The translations under genes were made by a program, and so were the position numbers. Shown piece by piece: positions 11,901 to 24,744 of a DNA stretch of 64,000 bases. The stretch comes from Diaporthe sp. PMI_573 (Eukaryota > Ascomycota > Sordariomycetes > Diaporthales > Diaporthaceae). Each line of letters starts with the position of its first letter. The first letter of the stretch is position 1. The stretch lies in assembly GCA_021399435.1 (NCBI GenBank), contig JAJTUP010000159.1, forward strand, positions 1 through 64,000, in the 5' to 3' direction. Under the pieces are notes generated by a model that worked only from the letters and a program-made list of their open reading frames with translations, searched no databases and had not been told where the DNA came from.

Positions 11901-14900
11901 CAGGCCTAGAGGACAGTAGCTAAATCTAACTACAGGTTTCTAGGCGGTCTATACTAGGACGAGATTACTTCCAGCCTTATACTAATACTAGCAGCCAGCC
12001 TAAATAGAGTAATATTATATCTTAAAACTTCCTTATAGAATAACTAGACAAGTAATAGGCATATAAAATATATACTTTTTAGGCCATTTACCTGGGGCGG
12101 GAAATTTTACAAGCCTTTATATTATAGTTACTACAGCTAATAAGACATACATTAAATTATTAGTACCTTCTTTACTATTAGCTTATACTTCTTTCTATTT
12201 ATCTCATTATAATATATTACCCGCCGGACTTAGAATCAAGGCCGCGTACCCCCCCCCTCCCCTAAAAATAAGCTGTCTCTAGATAAAGCTTAGTGTAAGG
12301 CTTATTAAACAAACTTTTATAATTATCAAGCAGTCTTAGTATATATAACTAACTATTTATAGTAGTAAAAAAGTTTGCATTTCTCCTCAAGACCGCCGTC
12401 GTTATAAACCCGATTTATAGAAGGGAGGCCGACATTTAGGGAGCGGAAACTGAGGTTCTATATAGATGGGGTCTAAAAGATATATGTTTAAAATTAATAT
12501 AATATTTCTATTAAAATTTAAGAGATTTTTAAGTTAAAGTATAATGTTAAAATAAGCCTACTGTCTACTAATTTAAACCCTACTCTATAATATATATATC
12601 GGATTACATATATGGTAGCTCTATAAGTATTAAGCGTGTCAATATACTTAAAATTAATGGTTAGAGTTATAAAACTAAGCTAAAGCCTAATATTTAAGCT
12701 AATGCACGCTTATAACCTTACCTACCATCTTAAAGTGCCTTAAGAGCAGGCTTATTAAGAAGGCTGTTTCTAAGATACTACTATATAGTAGGTAAACTCC
12801 TTTTAGACTATAGATATATGTGTCTAAAACCTGTAACTTCTTTAAGCTTTTACTAGGCATTTTTTAAAGCTTTTTAATAAAGACCTTACTCTCTTGTATA
12901 ATCCTGATATTAAGGCCTTTCTATTAAAGCTTTATGCTTATTATATTCTGGAATACAGTACTACTAATACCCACTCTTAAGGCCATTTTAAATTACTATA
13001 TAAATGTATATATAGCTGCTGCCGGCCCTTTCTTGCTCTATCTATACATGGCCTATATAGTGAAATTCTAGGCATTAAAAACTATACTGTAGCCTAGGCT
13101 AAGTATAATAAGTATAGTTGCCTATATTATAATTAACATGTTTCTATTAAATAAGACTATTAGGAAAGAGCTAATTATAGTAAAGATCTAGCCAAGCTAG
13201 ATAGGCCAGCAATAGTTTACCGTATAGGTAACTAATGCCCTAGTGACTATTAAGCTCGGCATAAGTATAACTATAATAGATAGTATAGAGAGGCTGGTCT
13301 GTACAGGGTTATAGGCCTTGACGGCAAGAAAATAAAGTAGTATATAATATAGCTGGCTATAGATCTAGTTTACTGTTAGCTAATTAAGTTGTAAGCCGAG
13401 ACAGTAAGGTCTCTATAAACAATAAGCCCTTAGATTATACTATAAATATAGGTAACAATTAAGCTAATATTCTAAAAAAGATTTTAGCAGAGAAAGGGCC
13501 TCTAACACTATTTGGCCTTATAGATAAATATCTATATTAGCCTAACTACTCTAAGGCTTAGCAGGGTAATTATGCCGAGGCTTAACTAGCTATATTATAT
13601 ACCGCCCTATAAAATAGCAATAAGAAATATAGTACTAGAGAGCATAAAGAGGGAATCTTTAATCTAATCTACTCTTTTAAACTTTTCCAAAAGCATAGTA
13701 GGAGGTACTTTAAGGCTGGAAATACTTAGTAAAGTAATAGGCCTGCTATGTAGAAGGGGAATATAGTATAAAATACCTAATACTAGGTTAAATTCTATAC
13801 AATAATACCTTTTAAGATAAAACCTAAGTAATTTCCTAGGGCCTAGGCGCCAAGACTATACTAAATTAGCTAGTATTAACTAGAAGGGTAATCTTATATA
13901 TATAAAACTATACTACTTGGGTCTAAAGCAAAATAGAACAATATTAGTAAAAATAACCAGGCTTAGAACCATAATCCCGGCCCTACCAACCCCTTAAAAT
14001 GCTCTACCAACTAAAAGCGGCGTAATTTTTATGGCAAGACAGCAAAATAAAGTCTTAAGTATAAATAACATAATATAAGCGTAAAGTATGGCAGTATGGC
14101 TAAATATATAGCTGGCCTCGGCAAAGAACGGCATTATAACAATACTGGCTAAGAGGTATATAGTACTAATCTAGATGCCCTAAGTTATAGTTAACTATAG
14201 ATTAAGGGCAATGGCCTGATAATTATTAATACTAGATTCTATTATATATAATTAGGAAGCCAATATTTAGAGACATAACTATAATATAGGAGTTAAGCGC
14301 TACTATAAAAGATAAAACAAAAAGTGTTATTATAATTAGGACATAGCGGTTGCTTGGTACCTATATAAAAGTCTGATAAGCTACGTGCTTGTCTAACGGG
14401 AGGAAACAGTAGTTGGAAAGACTGCTAGAAAGTAAGAACTAGTACAAAGTAATTATAGTTGGAGTATTAGAAGGAGTTATATTCTAAAGGGCAGCAACAG
14501 GGATGTAATATACGGCCGGTACCCATATAGTTAATATAAGCCCCTCGTCTCGGAGCTCCTCTGCTCTCAGGATTTTTGGATCTTTATGTATAGGCAGTAG
14601 TCGTCTTAAATAAGACATAGTATGCTCTAGGTAACTAGAATGACCAGCAATGATGGGAAAGGAAGCATTAATAGAAGAATGATGGGAGATTAAGTGTCTA
14701 TAGCGAAAATTTGGAATAAGATGCGGCCCTTTTATAAGTACAGCCGGTTAGGGGAGACGTTTAGCTATGCCTAATTAATCTTAACAACCCAAGAGTTAAG
14801 AAAACTACTAACATTAGTGTGTCTACAATGCCTTCCAGAAAAGAAGCCAAACTTATCTAGCATACTAATATATCTTTAGAATAAAATGTTTAAAGTCAAA

Positions 14901-15700
14901 ATCGTGTAATTTCATTTGTCATTCTAGGTAGTTTTAAGTAAAGTTATCCGAGGAAATAATGTACTATACATACCCTAAGAGATAGAACAAGAGTTACAAG
15001 GTAGACCTTATAATAACCTAGACTACCTATTTGATTGTAGGATGTAAAATATTAGTACGCAACTCCTTAAAGTCTGCCTTCTCTTGACTCTTTAATCACT
15101 GTAGGCCGCCCAAACTTTAAGACACTAGCGCTAGTACTGTACCAAAATTAATCTCATTTAACGACGTAGCTCTGTAAATATAGTATCTAAAAGTTTAAGC
15201 ACAGAGTTAGACTTATAGCACTAGAGTATAAGCAAAGCAAGATATACTAGAAAGAACTCTGCTTTGTTAGAAAACCGCGCGACCTAACTAAGACTTATTT
15301 AATTTAAACAAGTCCTAATTTAATTGCTATATATGCTAGCAATGATATTATATAGGCTTAGCCTTATCTAGAGGTTTTAAAGGCACCTCTTATGCTTTTG
15401 GTAAAGGCGTATATAAGGCATAGGCGCCATAATATACTATTTATAAGCTAGTTATACAGTTATATCATTTTTACCATAGTGCAAAAAGATAGAGCTGTTT
15501 ATCCTAACAGCATAGTGTACCCTATTTGGCAACAAGTTAAGCATATAATTGGTTTACTATCCGCAGCTTGTACAGGAGAAGACTTTTCTATATTGCCGTC
15601 CCTAAGATAGACGGCAGTATATAGATATAAACGGGCCATCTTATATTAGTTTGTTATGGTTAACAATTAGTTTTATAATCACAAAACAGGTTAATTGTCT
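11901..15700. repeat. TA-rich RIP-degraded repeat DNA, no gene
   Basis: Very high TpA content, stops in every frame, isolated GC patches (12225-12260 with a C9 run, 14480-14570). I could not align it to a named element. It probably consists of relics of one or more transposons. Nothing here supports a functional gene. Confidence 0.6.
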
Positions 15701-18021
15701 CCAGGCTACCTAACTTCCCGCCCGTCCTATTGGCAAGACGCTATTAATGCTTGGTCCTGTAAGGTATATGTTTTTTGCCTAACCATTTCCTCTCTTGTTG
15801 TTTCCCAATTAGTAATAAAAAGGAATTAAATAAATGCTGTATTTTTATAGAATCCAAGGGCAGTGCCATTATTGGAAATACACCTTATGCAATTAATGCA
15901 GCTCGCAATAGGACTGTACATTCCTCTCGGGTCCCAAGTAACCCGCTTTATTATTCTGTATGCCACTGAATTATATGGTTGCCCTAGGGCAACTAGCAGG
16001 GTGGCTGCCTCCGGGCCACTGCCAAAACACCTTGAAACGCCTTCCACGACACGGTAAGAGGAAGCATGAGTTTGACGCATACGGTATGAGGGTCGATTGA
16101 CAAAACTTACCGCAGTCGTCAAAGACGTCCCGGTAAACCTGAGACTCAGAAAAAATGAGGTAAGCAATTAGAACAGGAAGGACTCTTAGCAAGCAAATCA
16201 TAGTACCACAGAAGAGATCTAGCTGTGTGGCCGAGATTAGATCCAGACGTCACACAATTGGTGACTGGCCCAGACGCAAACGCAACCAAGTTAGCTCCAT
16301 TAGAGCCACATAGGACCACATCCGTGTGAGAGTAACAACATAATTATCAAGCACCCTAGGAAGTCAAGCGCCACCTGTAGGCAAGACAGTTTGCCGACAG
16401 CCATAAAAGCCTTGCAACATGTATCCTCAGCATCCCTCAGCCAGGCTTTTTGTAGCTTTTCCTGCTGAAAATGCCAAGTCAATACCAGCCGCTCAACCAC
16501 GTCTTCTCTGTGCCTGCACGACCTTCACGTCTTCTCGCGGGAAGTACAAAATCTGGCAAGTTGTAGGATTGCAGAGGCAAGGAGAGAATGTGTGTAGTCT
16601 GCGTCCTCTGTGATGACTGAGGCTCGGGTGGGATTGTGTTGGAAGCCTCCCGCGTCTTGTTGATCCGCAAACTGGGCTTACTTTCCAGACATCGAGTCAG
16701 GTCAAATCAATCCCACACAGGACACGGTCCTCGCAGTCAACCTCTGTTACACCCTCTGACCCTGCTCGGCTGAAATGTTTCGTCTTCGAGGCGCTAGTAC
16801 TTTCGGGCCGCGCAGAGGAACACGCGAGTTTGATTTTCGGAACTGACTCGAAGTCGTTTCGTTTGCAACATTGAGAACACCCTTTGTCAGGCATCGGCTT
16901 GTGCCCGTCAGGATATTGGTTTTACCCTATCGCCCCTGTCATTGACATCTTCCTCTCAACAGCAGAGGGCTATAGTGCTGCATCTGATCTTTGCACAGGT
17001 ATAGTCGGTCACGGAAAAGCTGGACTGCAAACCGAGTCACGGTCTATCCAATGCTCGATCTTGCGACCGCCCCACCGCGAAGTCAAGTCACTCTCACTTG
17101 GTCCATGATCCATATGAATAGTCATATAGCCCCACGCGCTACTTGTCAGCCTTCCGCTGGCCATGCAGTTGCTGTGGTATGGTAAATGACGGAATAGGGG
17201 CTATTTTCTCGGCCGTGTGGTTCGGAAAGCCCTCGAAAGTCACGTTGGGCAAAGAACTTTGATGCAGACGTGTTGCTCATGTTACGAAGCAACTCTGCAA
17301 TGGACATTGAATGGCCGAGAAGCGTGCCGCGCGGGATCAAAAGGGGCAACTCCCTCGGTCTCGCGTTGCAGATTCCGCGAAGGTTACTTTGGCTGTATTA
17401 GAGTTTGGCTCGCATTGCCAGTGTCACACTGCGGCTGTCGAACGTGTCAGTGGGGCTCTTGAGTTGGGCTAGCGCGTGTTTATCCAAAGCGGAGTGTCCC
17501 GCGCGCGATTGGGGTGCCAGATATTATTCATGTCTCACCGCCTTTGCCTGACTCCACGAGCTCAACCGCGCGGGTGTGAGCTGGCAGAACCCGCTGGGCG
17601 GCCGGTGGCTGCCCAGGTGGCAATGACAAAGAGATTCTCCTGAATTTGTCATGACTGGTATCACCCAATCAGAAAGGTTTCCCTGCCGCAAGACACACAG
17701 CGTTTACGGACGCACTTTGCGGACGCATCTTCATTGCGCCAGGACGTGAACTTTTGCTGCGTCTCGTAGAGCAACCTACGTGTGAGGCACAAGCCTCCGG
17801 CAGAGTGTTTAGCCTCGGGGAACTATGTCGTCGCGGCAAGGAACACTGACGGGGCAGGGTGAGAGAACAGGATAAATAACTGGCATTGTCTTCACGTGTG
17901 CTTGTTGATCTTCTTCATTCCTGCTTCCCAGGAACATCGTCGTATCCAGTCACATCAATCACAGCATCGCAGTATTCAGCCACCCCGTCCATAAGCGCAT
18001 TTTCACCCCAGCACTCCCATC
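15701..18021. other. GC-normal intergenic region upstream of the monooxygenase gene
   Basis: Base composition switches from TA-rich to balanced here, so it belongs to the gene island rather than the repeats. Several open stretches of 60-113 codons exist on both strands (the longest at 15826-16167, minus), but none shows a recognisable domain, a splice-consistent extension or a repeated motif. I treat the region as promoter plus decayed sequence. A TATA-like gataaataac lies at about 17870-17880, roughly 140 bp upstream of the start codon at 18022. Confidence 0.5.
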
Positions 18022-19879
18022 ATGACATCGGAGATTCGAACAGAATTCCTCATCGTCGGGGCAGGCCCAGCAGGCGCGGGTCTCGGAAGCTTCCTTGGGC
18101 AGAATGGTACGCCTCGATATGCAGGAGAGATACAGGTCGCATGAATTCCGACTAACTTTGAACGCAGGTGGCAAAGGGCTAATCATCACCAATGCAAGTG
18201 GAACGGCCGATACGCCTAGGGCTCACATTGTGAATCCACTGACGTTGGAGTGCCTTCGCGATATTCACGTCGAAGATGATGCTATGAGATTGGCTGTAGC
18301 CCCTGAGATGGTCGGAGCCTTCCGATATTCTCAAAGTCTACTGGGTCGAGAATTCGGCAAAGTGCAGACCTGGGAGGGCGTGCCAGAGAATCTGATGTGG
18401 ATGAAAAAATACACGCCTTCCAGATGGGTTGACCTTCCGCAAACATACCTCGACCCGATCCTCGTCAAATATGCATCTCATCATGGATTTCCAACCCGCT
18501 TCTCTACGGAGCTTGTTTCAGCCGAAAGAGAAGATGGGGATTGGATTTGTACAGTCAACGACCTTATCCGCAACGATACCTATCGCATACGGACCAAGTA
18601 CCTCTTTGGCGCCGACGGCGGGCGCAGTTCAGTCGCCAGGATCACAAACGCTCCTATGACAGAGTCGCCATCAAAAGGAGGTGCTTGTAACATCCTTTTC
18701 AAGGCGGACCTAAACAACCTAATGGACGAAAAACACGCGCAGCTGTATACGATTGTCAACCTGGATGCACACCCGCGCTTTGGCGTTTCATGCATTGTAC
18801 GGGTTATTCGACCCTTCCGAGAATGGATGATTATCGCAAACAACCCCGGCGAGACAAACAACCCCTTCAAGGATGTTCGCCCCGATGATCCTGATCTTGC
18901 AGTCTGGGTTCGTCAAATGCTCGGCCTGGACGAACATCCGTTGGCCAAGGATATACCCGTAGAGATCCAACGGCTTGACCCGTGGTTTCTGAGGGAGACG
19001 TTTGCTGATAATTACAGCCCTGACAAGAATGTCTTTATTCTTGGCGATGCCGCGCACCGCCATCCACCGGCTTATGGCTTGGGAAGCAATACGTGTATAC
19101 AAGATGCATACAACCTGGGTTGGAAGGCCGCGTACGTTGGGAGAGGACTTGCTGGGCCAGGTTTACTGGAGACGTACAATGTTGAGCGACAGCCTGTGGG
19201 TGCACAGCTTGTCAAAGAGGCGGTTGAGGAGCTACTTCAACACTTCGAAGTTCGGACAGTTCTGGGAGGATTGGGTGGAACGTTCGAGGACCGCCGCCGG
19301 ATCCACGCCCTGCTTACTGATCAGACAGCTGCAGGAGCGGACCACCGTCGGTTAGTGCACGAGGCATTGGAGGCAAAAATGGGCGAAGGGTTGAGCCTTG
19401 GGCTCTGTATGAACCAATGGTACGATTCCTCGGCCATATACCTAGATGACGAGCTTGAACCAAGGCCGATACCAGAGGGCTTTGATCGAATTTCCGAGCC
19501 ATACGTCTCAACTTACCCGGGCACTCGACTCCCACATGCCTGGCTGGATAAGCCTGTACGAAGACATATGATCTCAACCTTAGACCTGGCTGGAAAAGGT
19601 GCGTTCTGTCTATTAACGGGCTATGGGGGCGAGGGCTGGCAGGACGCGGCTCGAAAGATTTCGCAGGAAACAGGCATCCCTATCAACACTTATACGATTG
19701 GACTTGGCCTCGAGTGGCAGGATATCTATCGCGAGTGGTATTCAAGACGGGGCGTGGAGGAATCTGGATGCGTTTTGGTGCGTCCGGACCGTGTTGTTGC
19801 ATGGAGAAATCCCAAAATTGTTCAAGATTGCGAGGGGAAGTTGGCAAGAGTATTGAACAAGGTCTTGTCTCGGGAGTAG
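18022..19879 (+). CDS. FAD-dependent aromatic-ring monooxygenase (phenol 2-monooxygenase / 2,4-dichlorophenol 6-monooxygenase type)
   Basis: Two-exon model: 18022-18106 and 18168-19879, giving 598 residues. The 61-bp intron starts gtacgc, has the branch point actaac (about 18151-18156) and ends cgcag. The first exon encodes the dinucleotide-binding motif IVGAGPAGAGLGSFLG (residues 11-26), which a single-exon reading starting at 18095 would miss. Later landmarks are TADTPRAHIVNPLTLE after the intron, the DG motif LFGADGGRS (about 174-182) and the FAD-phosphate GD motif ILGDAAHRHPP...GLGSNTCIQDA (about 319-340). A thioredoxin-like C-terminal domain ends in FCLLTGYGGEGWQDAARK and downstream sequence. 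Length and order fit class A flavoprotein hydroxylases, which use NADPH and O2 to hydroxylate phenolic rings. The substrate cannot be read. No frame damage is seen and GTAC frequency is normal, unlike the Copia element. There is no operon context. It may belong to a broken metabolic cluster with the oxidoreductase fragments at 26.3 and 30.8 kb. Confidence 0.93.
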
Positions 19880-20805
19880 AGATGTTCTTCGGTCTAGTCG
19901 ATACAACGCCCAAATGTCTCGGTCGTCCTTACGAGCTGTTGGATACTTGTGTGGTACTCCGGCCTTGTGGTTGTGCCAATGGGAGCATACTTGTATATAA
20001 GAATCTAATCGCAACTCCGGGTATTATCTTAAAAGTGGTTTTCATAGTCTTTGTAACAATTCTCCCTCTTATCCTAGTTGACACGAAGCTTGACTACCGA
20101 TAGCAAGTCCGTGCGCCGGCCAAAAGACCAAGATTCCCAATCGTCAGATTGGCCATTCCTAGAAGTATACAAGACCCGTACCGTCACATTGCCCTATGTT
20201 GCCTATGGAGACACTGATGGGTACGAGGAGGGTGAGCCTAAGCATTAATTCATCCATCTAGGGGTCAGGTCCCTGACTCAACTGATTGCAATCGTTGTCA
20301 CATTTTGAGGAGCAGGACCAAAATGTGAACATGAAGACAACGCGCGAGACGCTTACTAGTTCGTATTCTGTTTTGGTATTGCCTCGCTTAATTGGCGCGA
20401 TACCTATTGGGATGCCAATATTGAAGCATCGTTTCTGACTAGTACTGGAAGGGGAAGCCGGTCGGGTCTAGGCAGAATTCGTCATGTCGGCTGTACAAAA
20501 GCGATGGACACTTGATACCTGCCGGCGGATGGCACGCAGACCGCGTGATGGGGCCAAGCTAGGGTCCCATTCAAGGTCGAAGTTTCTCTCCTGTTTACGC
20601 GGCCCTGGCCCGAGGACCTGGCTGCATACTCCATACTCCGCCTTTTTCCAGATATGACCTCGGGAGTACTAGGTGGTCACCGAACTGCGATCCACCAGTG
20701 CTTCAACCGCCTGGCACTACCTCAACACTAGTGGCCTGAGTAGCAGATCTTCGTAGCCTGCTAGTTTCGTCAATGTTAAGCGCCCAATTGTTTGCGGGAT
20801 AATCG
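19880..20805. other. Intergenic region downstream of the monooxygenase
   Basis: Balanced composition, no gene supported. Overlapping short open stretches on both strands (19714-20103) are shadows of the monooxygenase 3' end or chance. The region ends at the left boundary of the ~515-bp repeat copy 2. Confidence 0.5.
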
Positions 20806-21362
20806 TCTGAAGGTTAGTGGATCAAATGGGAGTCAGGTAGCAGTAGGGTGCCTGGAGGTCTTATTGGGATGCTTGAGAGTGGTTCGGACAACTTTGTATT
20901 GAATTCGAGTGGGCTTCTGTCAGCCCTCCTCACAGTCCCTCCGACATCGTCTCACCCGCAGGCACGCGTGGGTTGGCTCTGGTGCAAGAATAGCGAGGCC
21001 GGAAAATTCGCCCTTTAGACCCACTATCTTTGGCTTTAAATAACCAGCCAACCCTAACCCTGACAGTAACCAAACTGAATACAGATAAACTTTAGAAATC
21101 AGACTATCTAATGAGCTAAGTTACATGTTTTTTGGGTAAGAAATAAGGGGAATGCAGAGGTACGAAGTTAGGGTCTTAAAATAGCCCAAAAATCGACTCA
21201 CGGCCACCAAACTCATCTGCCGGCGTGCACGCCCCATGGGCACATAGCCGAAATCGAGCGTTTCCGTTTAACAACTATAAATCTACTACTACCTGTGACG
21301 GCAGCAACAGTCAGGGAACACCCCATGTCGTGTAGCGCCTACACGAGCGTTTCCGTTTAACA
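20806..21362 (-). mobile_element. ~515-bp repeat family, copy 2, rearranged end
   Basis: Minus orientation: starts TCTGAAGGTTAGTGG and ends GCGTTTCCGTTTAACA. 557 bp. The terminal GAGCGTTTCCGTTTAACA occurs twice, at about 21256-21273 and 21345-21362, separated by ~70 bp not found in other copies. The usual ...ccaagtctagggtaactcc... block is missing. Flanks are aatcg and aatag, a near match only. Contains the perfect palindrome GGCGTGCACGCC. Confidence 0.8.
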
Positions 21363-24227
21363 AATAGTTTTCTAAGAAACCTTAATAGGAATAATAGTTA
21401 GTAATAGAAAGACAAGGACTACTATATAATATAGTAATAAAAGATAGCGACTTAGATTATTTAAGTGCTAAGTTGTTAAACGGAAACGCGTATGTGGGCT
21501 GCACGTAGGGAGTTACCCTAGACTTGGCACTTTTTCGACTAAGTGCCTATGTGGCGTGCACGCTGGCAGATGAGTTTGGTGGCCGTGAGTCGATTTTTTG
21601 GGCTGTTTTAAGACCCTAACTTCGAACCTCTGCATTCCCCTTATTTCTTACCCAAAAAGCATGTAACCTAGTTTGTTAGATAGCCTGATTTCTGAAGTTT
21701 ATCTGTATTTAGTTTGGTTACTATCAGGGTTAGGGTTGGCTAGTTATTTATGGCTGAAGAGAGTGGGTCTGGGGGCCGAATTTTCCGGCCTCGCCATTCC
21801 TACACCAGAGCCACCCGCAGCGTGCCAAGGGTTGAGACAATGTCGGAGGGTGTGTGAGGAGGGCTGACAGAAGCCCACTCAAATTTAATGCAAAGTTGTC
21901 CAAACCATTCTCAACGTTCCCAAGAAGCCTCCAGGCACCCTACTGCTACCTGACCCATTCGATCCACTAACCTTCAGATAAGTATATAGGAGTAGAAGAC
22001 TTCTAGAAGGATGCTTAGAAAGATAGTAGTTTACTGTAGACTAACCAACCAATAAAACAAACTAAAGACCTTACCAAAAGCCTTAATAAAAACCCTGAAA
22101 AATACTTAAGATGTAGTATCCTTATTGCTCTAAATATTAGTATTACCAGGATTACCATTATAGAAATCTAATTAACTTAAACTATTAGGAAACTCGGCTA
22201 ACTATCTAAAAAATATAGGACAGGTAACAAACTATGCTTATAGCTAGGATACTTAGAGTATAAGAAAATTTCCTAGGCCTCCTATATTTAAAACCTCTAT
22301 TATACTTACTTTAGAGAAAAAGCCAAGTTTAACTTATTTCTTTAATACTTTAATAAAGAACTTATTACTAGGATATATAAAGAAGATAAGCTCTACTACT
22401 AGAAACCTAGTAGATATAATAAGGAAAAGGCCTATGCTATTTTTATTCTAAACCTCTAACTACTATTAAAATACCTATATGGTAGATAGTAACTCTAAAA
22501 CTATAGATTACCAGGATGCCCTATTTATAAGGAATATAAACTAATAAGCTGGTATAATAACTAAGTATAAAAATAATATATTGTAAGAACTTAGATTAAA
22601 ATCTAATAAGAATTGGGAAAAAAAAATAATTGCCTGTAAAGAAATAATAGCTAATTAAGGACTACAGGTCTCTATATATAATATAAATAACAGACTTTAT
22701 ATATATTATGCTTAAAACAGAAATTAATAGAAAAATATACAGTATACTATTAGATAGTGGTGCTTAGGATAACTTTATATTACCAAGAATCATTAATAAA
22801 GACAAGATTCTATAGCATTAGAAGAAAGAACCCTATAGACTTAGTACTATAGAAGGTATAAAAGTAGAATATAGAAATAGAGTAAGTAATATAGAGACTA
22901 ATTATCTATCTGTCTTGATCTAAAGATACAAAACTTCTATAACTCTAGATATTATAGATATAGTATATTATAAACTAATCTTAGGACTTCTATAGCTAAG
23001 AGCTATAAATCCTTAAATTAATTAAATTACTGGCTAGATCTATTAAGATAATGCTGTTCCCTAGAAGAAGGTTGTAATTAATGGCATAAAATAGAGTTTA
23101 GTCACTAAGGATAGTAAAGAAATATGCTTAAACAAACCTATAAATATCTCTAGAAGTAGTTAGGAAGAAACTTAGCTTTAGGAAAACAGAAAAGGATTAA
23201 ACTACTTAAAGACCTTAAGAAAAGGCCAAAGCTAATTAACATATAGTATTATATATAAATAAGAGATAAAGCAATACCTCCTCTATTTATATTAGTATAG
23301 GAAATAAAGCGTACTAGTAAGATTTAAATAAATACTAAGAAAATACTATAAATTTAGGAAAATATTTTAGGAAAAACTTAATATAGAAATCCCTATATAG
23401 TTAATAAGATTACAAAATATCTATATAAAAAGGAAAGACGCTAAAGTTTTATAAGATCTATAGACTTAATAAAGAAAAACTTAAAGTACTTAGAGAGTAT
23501 CTTAATAAAAACCTTGAGAAAGAATATATTTAACCTTTAAGATTACTAACAGGATACTTAATTTTATTTGTACCTAAGAAAAACAGTAAGCTGTAACTTT
23601 ATGTAGACTATTGGTAGCTTAATAATATTACTATTAAAAATTAATACTTATTATTTCTTACTAAGGAACTATAAGACTAGTTATAAGAAGTATAATGGTT
23701 TATAGCCCTTAACCTTAAAAAAGCCTATAACCTTATCTAAATAAAGGAAGAAGAAGAATGGAAAATAGTATTTTAAATATACTATAGATATAATAAATAT
23801 ATAGTTATGTTTTTTGGATTAACTAATATACTAGCGTTATTCTAAGAAATAATTAACTATGTCTTATATAAATATCTTAATACTATTGTTATTATCTACC
23901 TAGATAATATCTTTATCTTCTTATAAATCTTTAAAGAATATAAAGAATATATTAAGCTAGTTCTTTAGAAGCTTTAGAATATAGATCTCCTAGTAAAACT
24001 AGAGAAAAGCTTTTTCTATATTTAGAGAGTTGATTATTTTAGATATACTATTAAACCTAGAATTATCAAAATATAGAAAGATAAAGTTTAAGTAATTAAG
24101 AAATAGCTTACACTAATACATATTAAGGACGTTAGAGTATTTCTTGGCTATACTAACTTTTATTAATAATTTATTAGTAGATATAGTATAATTGTAAGGC
24201 CTCTTACTAACTTTATAAGAAAGAAGG
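21363..24227 (+). mobile_element. Second Gypsy relic (gag-protease-RT part), RIP-degraded
   Basis: Plus-strand translation gives a protease-like LLDSGA near 22750 and a Gypsy RT relic with IYLDNIFIF near 23890-23910, then LVKLEKSFFY, VDYFRYTIKP and VRVFLGYTNFY (family pattern FLGFxNFYRRFI). Stops occur in all frames. It is interrupted by repeat copy 3 (21474-21978) and ends abruptly at copy 4. No LTRs are visible, so this is a fragment. Confidence 0.75.
21474..21978 (+). mobile_element. ~515-bp repeat family, copy 3
   Basis: 505 bp, TGTTAAACGG...CTAACCTTCAGA with a perfect 5-bp target duplication TAAGT (21469-21473 and 21979-21983). It is inserted into the Gypsy relic and has its own duplication, so it is an independent insertion and not an LTR of that element. 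Confidence 0.9.
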
Positions 24228-24744
24228 TGTTAAACGGAAACGCTTGTGTGGGCGCTGCACGTAAGGAGTTACCCTAGACTTGGCACTGGATTTTGTCTAA
24301 GTGCCTATGGGGCGTGCACGCCGGCAGATGAGTTTGGTGGCCGTGAGTCGATTTTTGGGCTATTTTAAGACCCTAACTTCGTACCTCTGCATTCCCCTTA
24401 TTTCTTACCCAAAAAGCATGTAACTTAGCTCATTAGATAGTCTAATTTCTAAAGTTTATTTGTATTTAGTTTGGTTACTGTCAGGGTTAGGGTTAGGGTT
24501 GGCTGGTTATTTAAAGCCAAAAATAGTGGGTCTGAGGGCCGAATTTTCCGGCCTCCCTATCTGCGCACCAGAGCCAACCCACGCGTGCCCAAGGGTGAGA
24601 CGATGTCGGAGGGACTGTGAGGAGGGCTGACAGAAGCCCACTCGAATTCAATACAAAGTTGTCCGAACCACTCTCAAGCGTCCCAACAAGACCTCAGTGC
24701 ACCCTACTGCTACCTGACTCCCATTTGATCCACTAACCTTCAGA
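24228..24744 (+). mobile_element. ~515-bp repeat family, copy 4
   Basis: 517 bp, same ends as copy 3. It contains three consecutive telomere-type units (GGGTTAGGGTTAGGGTT, about 24484-24500) and the palindrome GGCGTGCACGCC at 24311-24322. Flanks gaagg and aaata do not match, and the sequence on the two sides comes from different elements (Gypsy RT on the left, pogo-like transposase on the right). It therefore marks a recombination junction or an end-deleted insertion. Confidence 0.85.

Noticed and set aside
15826..16167. 113-codon minus-strand open frame in the monooxygenase upstream region
   Set aside because: No family resemblance, overlapped by equally long frames on both strands; treated as chance.
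21474..24744. Repeat copies 3 and 4 as LTRs of the enclosed Gypsy relic
   Set aside because: Copy 3 has its own 5-bp duplication on both sides, and Gypsy sequence continues to its left, so it is an insertion into the relic.
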